Source: Allopontixanthobacter sp034376665
Lineage (GTDB): Bacteria; Pseudomonadota; Alphaproteobacteria; Sphingomonadales; Sphingomonadaceae
NCBI RefSeq assembly: GCF_034376665.1
Contig: NZ_JAXMJI010000053.1
Coordinates: forward strand, 1-9,753
Length of the DNA: 9,753 nt
Reading direction: 5' to 3'
Below, in pieces: positions 6,467 through 9,753 of this stretch. The translations under genes were made by a program, and so were the position numbers. Every line of letters starts with the position of its first letter. Position 1 is the first letter of the stretch. The notes under the pieces were generated by a model. That model saw only the letters and a list, made by a program, of their open reading frames with translations, did no database searches and had not been told where the DNA came from.

Positions 6467-6505
6467 GCAATTGCCATTCCGAAAAATGCCGGTCACAAGG
6501 AAATG

Positions 6506-8827
6506 ATGCGGCAGAAGGAACTCAGGATTGCGCTGGTGTGCTATGGCGGGGTCAGCCTGGCGGTCTACATGCACGGCGTTACCAAGGAAATCTGGAAGCT
6601 GGCGCGCGCCAGCCGTGCCTTCCACGACGGCACACCGCCCGCAGAAGGGGTTCAGGGCGTCTACCGCGACTTGCTCATGCAGATCGAAACCGAATACGGG
6701 CTGAAACTGCGGATTTTGCCTGATATCCTCTCGGGTGCGAGTGCAGGCGGGATCAATGCAGTCTTCCTTGCCCAGGCAATCCACTCTGGCCAGTCGCTGG
6801 AACCGTTGACCGATTTGTGGCTGGATATGGCCGATGTCGAAAAGCTGCTCGATCCCGACGCCCGGCCGCTCTGGCGGTTTGCAAAATTCTGGGCGCAGCC
6901 GATTGCATGGTGGCTGTTAAAGCAGGCCGGTAGCGAGGTGTCGGAAAGCGTTGCGCCCGAAACCCGCAGCGAAGTGCGGCGCAAGGTATCGCGGTTCATT
7001 CGCGGGCGCTGGTTCGAACCGCCCTTTTCCGGTGCAGGTTTTTCTGCCCTGTTGCACCAGGCGCTGGAGACGATGGCGGAAATCCCGCCGGAAAAGCCGC
7101 TGTTGCCCCCAGGCCACCCGATCGACCTGTTCGTTACCGCAACCGACTTCCACGGCTATACGGAGCTGCTGCGGCTTAACAGTCCGGCGCTGGTGGAGGA
7201 AAGCGAGCACCGGATGCCGATCGATTTCACCGCTGCGGTCCCGTTTGGTAGCGGTCATGATCTGGCGAACCGGCTCGAACTGATCTTCGCCGCGCGCGCA
7301 ACGGCCAGTTTCCCCGGAGCCTTTCCGCCGCTGAAGATCGACGAAATCGACCAGTTGGCGACCAACAAAGACCGCGAGTGGCCGGGCCGGCAGGCGTTCC
7401 TGGACCGCGTCATGCCCGCCCACGTGAAGTCCGGCAGCACCGGCCATGTCGCCCTGATCGATGGCTCGGTGCTGGTCAACGCGCCATTCGCCGGGGCCAT
7501 CCAGGCCCTGCATGGCCGGCCATCGCAGCGCGAAGTCGACCGGCGATTTGTCTATATCGATCCCAGCCCCGATGGGTTCGGATCGCCTGACGATCGCCTC
7601 GATCAATCCGTGGGCTTTTTCAGGGCGATCCTGGGTTCGCTTTCGACGATACCTCGCCAGCAGCCGATTCGGGATAATCTTGAAGTGCTCAGCCAGCAAT
7701 CGAGGGAAGCGGACCGGATGCGCAATCTGATCAGTACGCTCCGGCCGGAGGTCGAACGCAATGTCGAGCGTTTATTCGGGCGAACCCTGTTCTTTGACAA
7801 GCCGACGCCCCGGCGACTCAAGGCATGGCGCAACCGGGCGCAGCAATCGGCAGCAGAAGCAGCGGGTTTTGCCTTCCATTCTTACGCGCAAACAAAATTT
7901 GCGGCGATCGTGGAAAATCTGGCACAATTGGTGCGCGATGCCGCACCTGACCCGGCGTCGGCAGATGCACAGCCGATTGCGCACCGTTTGCGCGTGGCGC
8001 TGGAAGATCGCGGGCTATCCAGCCTGATCGGTGCCGGTGGCGGGGCAAGCGAGGAAGCAATCGGATTCTTCCGTGCATACGACCTGGGTTTTCGCGTGCG
8101 CCGCCTTCGGTTGCTATCCCGCCGCCTGGCGCGAGACTGGGAATCCGATCCTGACATTTCCGATAGTGCGCTGGAGCAGGCGCGAGAGGCCATTTTCGAG
8201 ATACTCTCGCTTTATTTTGCCCGGGGCAGCGCGAAGCAGCTGGGGGAAGAGTTCACGAAGCTGGCAGAAGGGGTGATGGACGAGCCGGGAGCATTGCTGG
8301 ATTGGCTGTGTCAAATCCGCTCGCTGCCCCAGGTGGATGCCCAGGCCGAAGAAATGTTCGCTGCCGCGCTGGAGCAGATGCCGAAGAACCTGCGCCGGAG
8401 GATGCTGCTGACCTACCTTGGTTTTCCCTATTACGACATCGCAACATTGCCCTTGCTGCACAACGAAGGGCTGACCGAATTCGACCCGATCAAAGTCGAC
8501 CGGATCTCCCCTGACGATGCCCTTTCGATCCGCGACGGCGGGACCAGGGCGACCCTGCGGGGGACCGAACTGTACAACTTCGGGGCGTTCTTCAGCCGTG
8601 CCTATCGCGAAAACGATTACCTTTGGGGACGCCTGCACGGCGCGGAGCGGCTGATCGACCTGATCTGTTCGACGAGCGAATGCACCGTCGACCAGAAAAT
8701 TTCGCGCGCGTTCAAACGGCGGGCGTTTCTGGCCGTTCTGGACGAGGAACAGGTACGGCTGACCGCGAGCCCGAACCTTGTCGATTCGATACGCAACGAA
8801 GTTCTGGAGAAATTTGCGGACGGATAG
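6506..8827 (+). CDS. Patatin-like phospholipase with DUF3376-type C-terminal region
   Basis: 773-residue predicted lipid acyl hydrolase. The oxyanion region is ALVCYGGVSLAVYMHGV near the N-terminus, with the Gly pair at 14-15. The nucleophile elbow is ILSGASAGGINAVF, giving S79. The dyad aspartate is D319 in ALIDGSVLVNAPFAGAI, a DG-type patatin motif. AARATASFPGAFPP (about 262-275) is also typical. The length and arrangement match the bacterial patatin-related family described as TIGR03607 (named from memory), whose second half (about 380-770 here) is a helical region of unknown role, DUF3376. There is no signal peptide or clear membrane helix, so it is likely cytoplasmic or peripheral. ATG codons occur at 6503 and 6506; AAGGA (6497-6501) fits the second better. 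It is divergent from radA, with which it shares a LexA-type site, and its stop is 24 bp from the dnaJ stop. The substrate is unknown. Confidence 0.9.
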   Translation: MRQKELRIALVCYGGVSLAVYMHGVTKEIWKLARASRAFHDGTPPAEGVQGVYRDLLMQIETEYGLKLRILPDILSGASAGGINAVFLAQAIHSGQSLEPLTDLWLDMADVEKLLDPDARPLWRFAKFWAQPIAWWLLKQAGSEVSESVAPETRSEVRRKVSRFIRGRWFEPPFSGAGFSALLHQALETMAEIPPEKPLLPPGHPIDLFVTATDFHGYTELLRLNSPALVEESEHRMPIDFTAAVPFGSGHDLANRLELIFAARATASFPGAFPPLKIDEIDQLATNKDREWPGRQAFLDRVMPAHVKSGSTGHVALIDGSVLVNAPFAGAIQALHGRPSQREVDRRFVYIDPSPDGFGSPDDRLDQSVGFFRAILGSLSTIPRQQPIRDNLEVLSQQSREADRMRNLISTLRPEVERNVERLFGRTLFFDKPTPRRLKAWRNRAQQSAAEAAGFAFHSYAQTKFAAIVENLAQLVRDAAPDPASADAQPIAHRLRVALEDRGLSSLIGAGGGASEEAIGFFRAYDLGFRVRRLRLLSRRLARDWESDPDISDSALEQAREAIFEILSLYFARGSAKQLGEEFTKLAEGVMDEPGALLDWLCQIRSLPQVDAQAEEMFAAALEQMPKNLRRRMLLTYLGFPYYDIATLPLLHNEGLTEFDPIKVDRISPDDALSIRDGGTRATLRGTELYNFGAFFSRAYRENDYLWGRLHGAERLIDLICSTSECTVDQKISRAFKRRAFLAVLDEEQVRLTASPNLVDSIRNEVLEKFADG

Positions 8828-8851
8828 GGTCAACCGTCGCCGCATTTCACC

Positions 8852-9753
8852 TTAGCCCGAGAACGCGTCTTTCACCTTGGCAAAAAAGCTGCGGCCTTCG
8901 GGACATTCATCGCCCGTTTCGGTGTCGCGAAACTGCTGAAGGATTTCCTTCTGCGCCTTGGTCAGCTTGGTCGGCGTTTCGACCGCAATCTCCACCACCA
9001 GGTCGCCGCGGCCGCGGCCCTGCAGCACGGGCATCCCTGCACCGCGCTGGCGCAATTGCTTGCCGGACTGGATACCGGGCGGGATTTCGATAGTGTTGGT
9101 TTGCCCGTCGAGATCGGGAATCTCGACCGATCCGCCCAGCGCCGCCGTGGTGAAGCTGATCGGCACCCGGGTCAGCAAGGTGGTGCCTTCGCGCTGGAAC
9201 ACCCCGTGCGGGCGGATATGGATAAAGATATAGAGGTCGCCCGGAGGTGCGCCGCGCGGTCCGGCCTCACCCTTACCGGACAGGCGGATGCGGGTCCCGG
9301 TATCCACCCCGGGCGGAACATCTACCTGCAGCGTCTGCGGCAGGTCGAGCCGACCTTCCCCGCGGCAATCCCGGCACGGATCTTCGATCACTTCACCGCG
9401 GCCATGGCAATTGGGACATGGACGTTCGACTACAAAGAAACCCTGCTTTGCCCGTACTTTACCGTGGCCTTTGCACAAATTGCATCCGCGCGTGCCGGTG
9501 CCGGGTGTGGCGCCCGAACCCTGACAGGTGGTGCAGGTCTGGGACACTTCGATCTCGATTTCGCGAATCTTGCCGTGGAAGGCTTCTTCCAGCCCGATTT
9601 CCATATCGTAGCGCAAGTCGGCGCCCCGTCGCGGCTGCTGACGGCCGCCGCCGCCGCCGAACGCGCTGCCGAATATCGTTTCGAAAATATCGCCGATATC
9701 ACCGAAATCACCCTGATGTGCTCCGCCATTTCCGCCATTCATGCCCTGCTGGA
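8852..9753 (-). CDS. dnaJ: Chaperone protein DnaJ (Hsp40), 5' end beyond the window
   Basis: Co-chaperone that delivers unfolded proteins to DnaK and stimulates its ATPase in the cytoplasm. 299 residues are visible. The frame is open to the right edge, so the J domain (roughly 75 residues) lies outside. Visible first is the Gly/Phe-rich linker with GDIGDIFETIFG and a run of glycines. The zinc-binding region then has all four CxxCxGxG repeats: CTTCQGSG, CNLCKGHG, CPNCHGRG and CRDCRGEG. The C-terminal substrate-binding domains follow, with VDVPPGVDTGTRIRLSGKGEAG, GDLYIFIHIRPHGVFQREG and GGSVEIPDLDG. The ATG at 9742 is internal (preceded by Gln-Gln-Gly) and is not the start. dnaK is expected upstream, beyond the right edge. 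The gene converges on the patatin gene. Confidence 0.97.
   Translation of the reverse strand, partial: QQGMNGGNGGAHQGDFGDIGDIFETIFGSAFGGGGGRQQPRRGADLRYDMEIGLEEAFHGKIREIEIEVSQTCTTCQGSGATPGTGTRGCNLCKGHGKVRAKQGFFVVERPCPNCHGRGEVIEDPCRDCRGEGRLDLPQTLQVDVPPGVDTGTRIRLSGKGEAGPRGAPPGDLYIFIHIRPHGVFQREGTTLLTRVPISFTTAALGGSVEIPDLDGQTNTIEIPPGIQSGKQLRQRGAGMPVLQGRGRGDLVVEIAVETPTKLTKAQKEILQQFRDTETGDECPEGRSFFAKVKDAFSG

Noticed and set aside
6917..7699. Minus-strand open frames opposite the patatin gene (also 8114-8845)
   Set aside because: Both are shadows of a sense frame with an intact catalytic dyad and family-typical length.
9640..9665. GCC-repeat tract near the right edge
   Set aside because: It encodes the glycine run of the DnaJ Gly/Phe-rich linker and is not an independent repeat element.
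1..9753. tRNA or rRNA genes, CRISPR arrays, insertion sequences, prophage or toxin-antitoxin genes
   Set aside because: I looked on both strands and saw none. The window is densely packed with recognisable housekeeping genes, and the longest gap is 80 bp.

Overview
This window looks like a chromosomal core region of an alphaproteobacterium, most likely of the order Sphingomonadales (Erythrobacter/Novosphingobium-like). The grounds are GC-rich coding with uniform codon use, a PhaR-type polyhydroxyalkanoate regulator, the character of the proteins encoded, and a LexA box of the alphaproteobacterial GTTC-N7-GTTC form. No mobile element, CRISPR array, rRNA or tRNA is visible. The assignment comes from reading the proteins; no database search was run.

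Left and central part (1-6436), all on the minus strand, in transcription order from right to left: radA (DNA repair ATPase), a CvpA-family membrane protein, a small NifU/IscU-like Fe-S scaffold protein, an MHS-type MFS transporter with a large extra loop, alr (alanine racemase), phaR (PHA regulator) and the first 186 codons of proS (prolyl-tRNA synthetase, archaeal/eukaryote-like type), which runs off the left edge. The spacing suggests a long co-directional cluster. radA-cvpA are 15 bp apart, cvpA and the scaffold gene overlap by 4 bp (ATGA), and the MFS gene and alr overlap by 8 bp. phaR probably has its own promoter in the 80 bp after alr, and a hairpin with a T-run lies between phaR and proS. 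The functions are mixed (repair, membrane, Fe-S, transport, cell wall, carbon storage, translation), so this is better seen as a conserved housekeeping neighbourhood than one pathway.

Right part (6437-9753): a divergent intergenic region of about 69 bp separates radA from a plus-strand gene for a 773-residue patatin-like phospholipase with a large DUF3376-type C-terminal region. This gap holds a perfect GAAC-N7-GAAC (LexA) site, the most interesting regulatory signal here. The patatin gene converges on dnaJ (minus strand), which is cut at its 5' end by the right edge; the two stop codons are only 24 bp apart.

I see no clearly undescribed system. The points most worth a second look are the SOS box shared by radA and the patatin gene, a repeated TGCAG-N4-TGCA motif on both sides of phaR, the two-cysteine periplasmic insertion in the MFS transporter, and the Fe-S scaffold homologue that lacks two of the usual cluster-binding residues.
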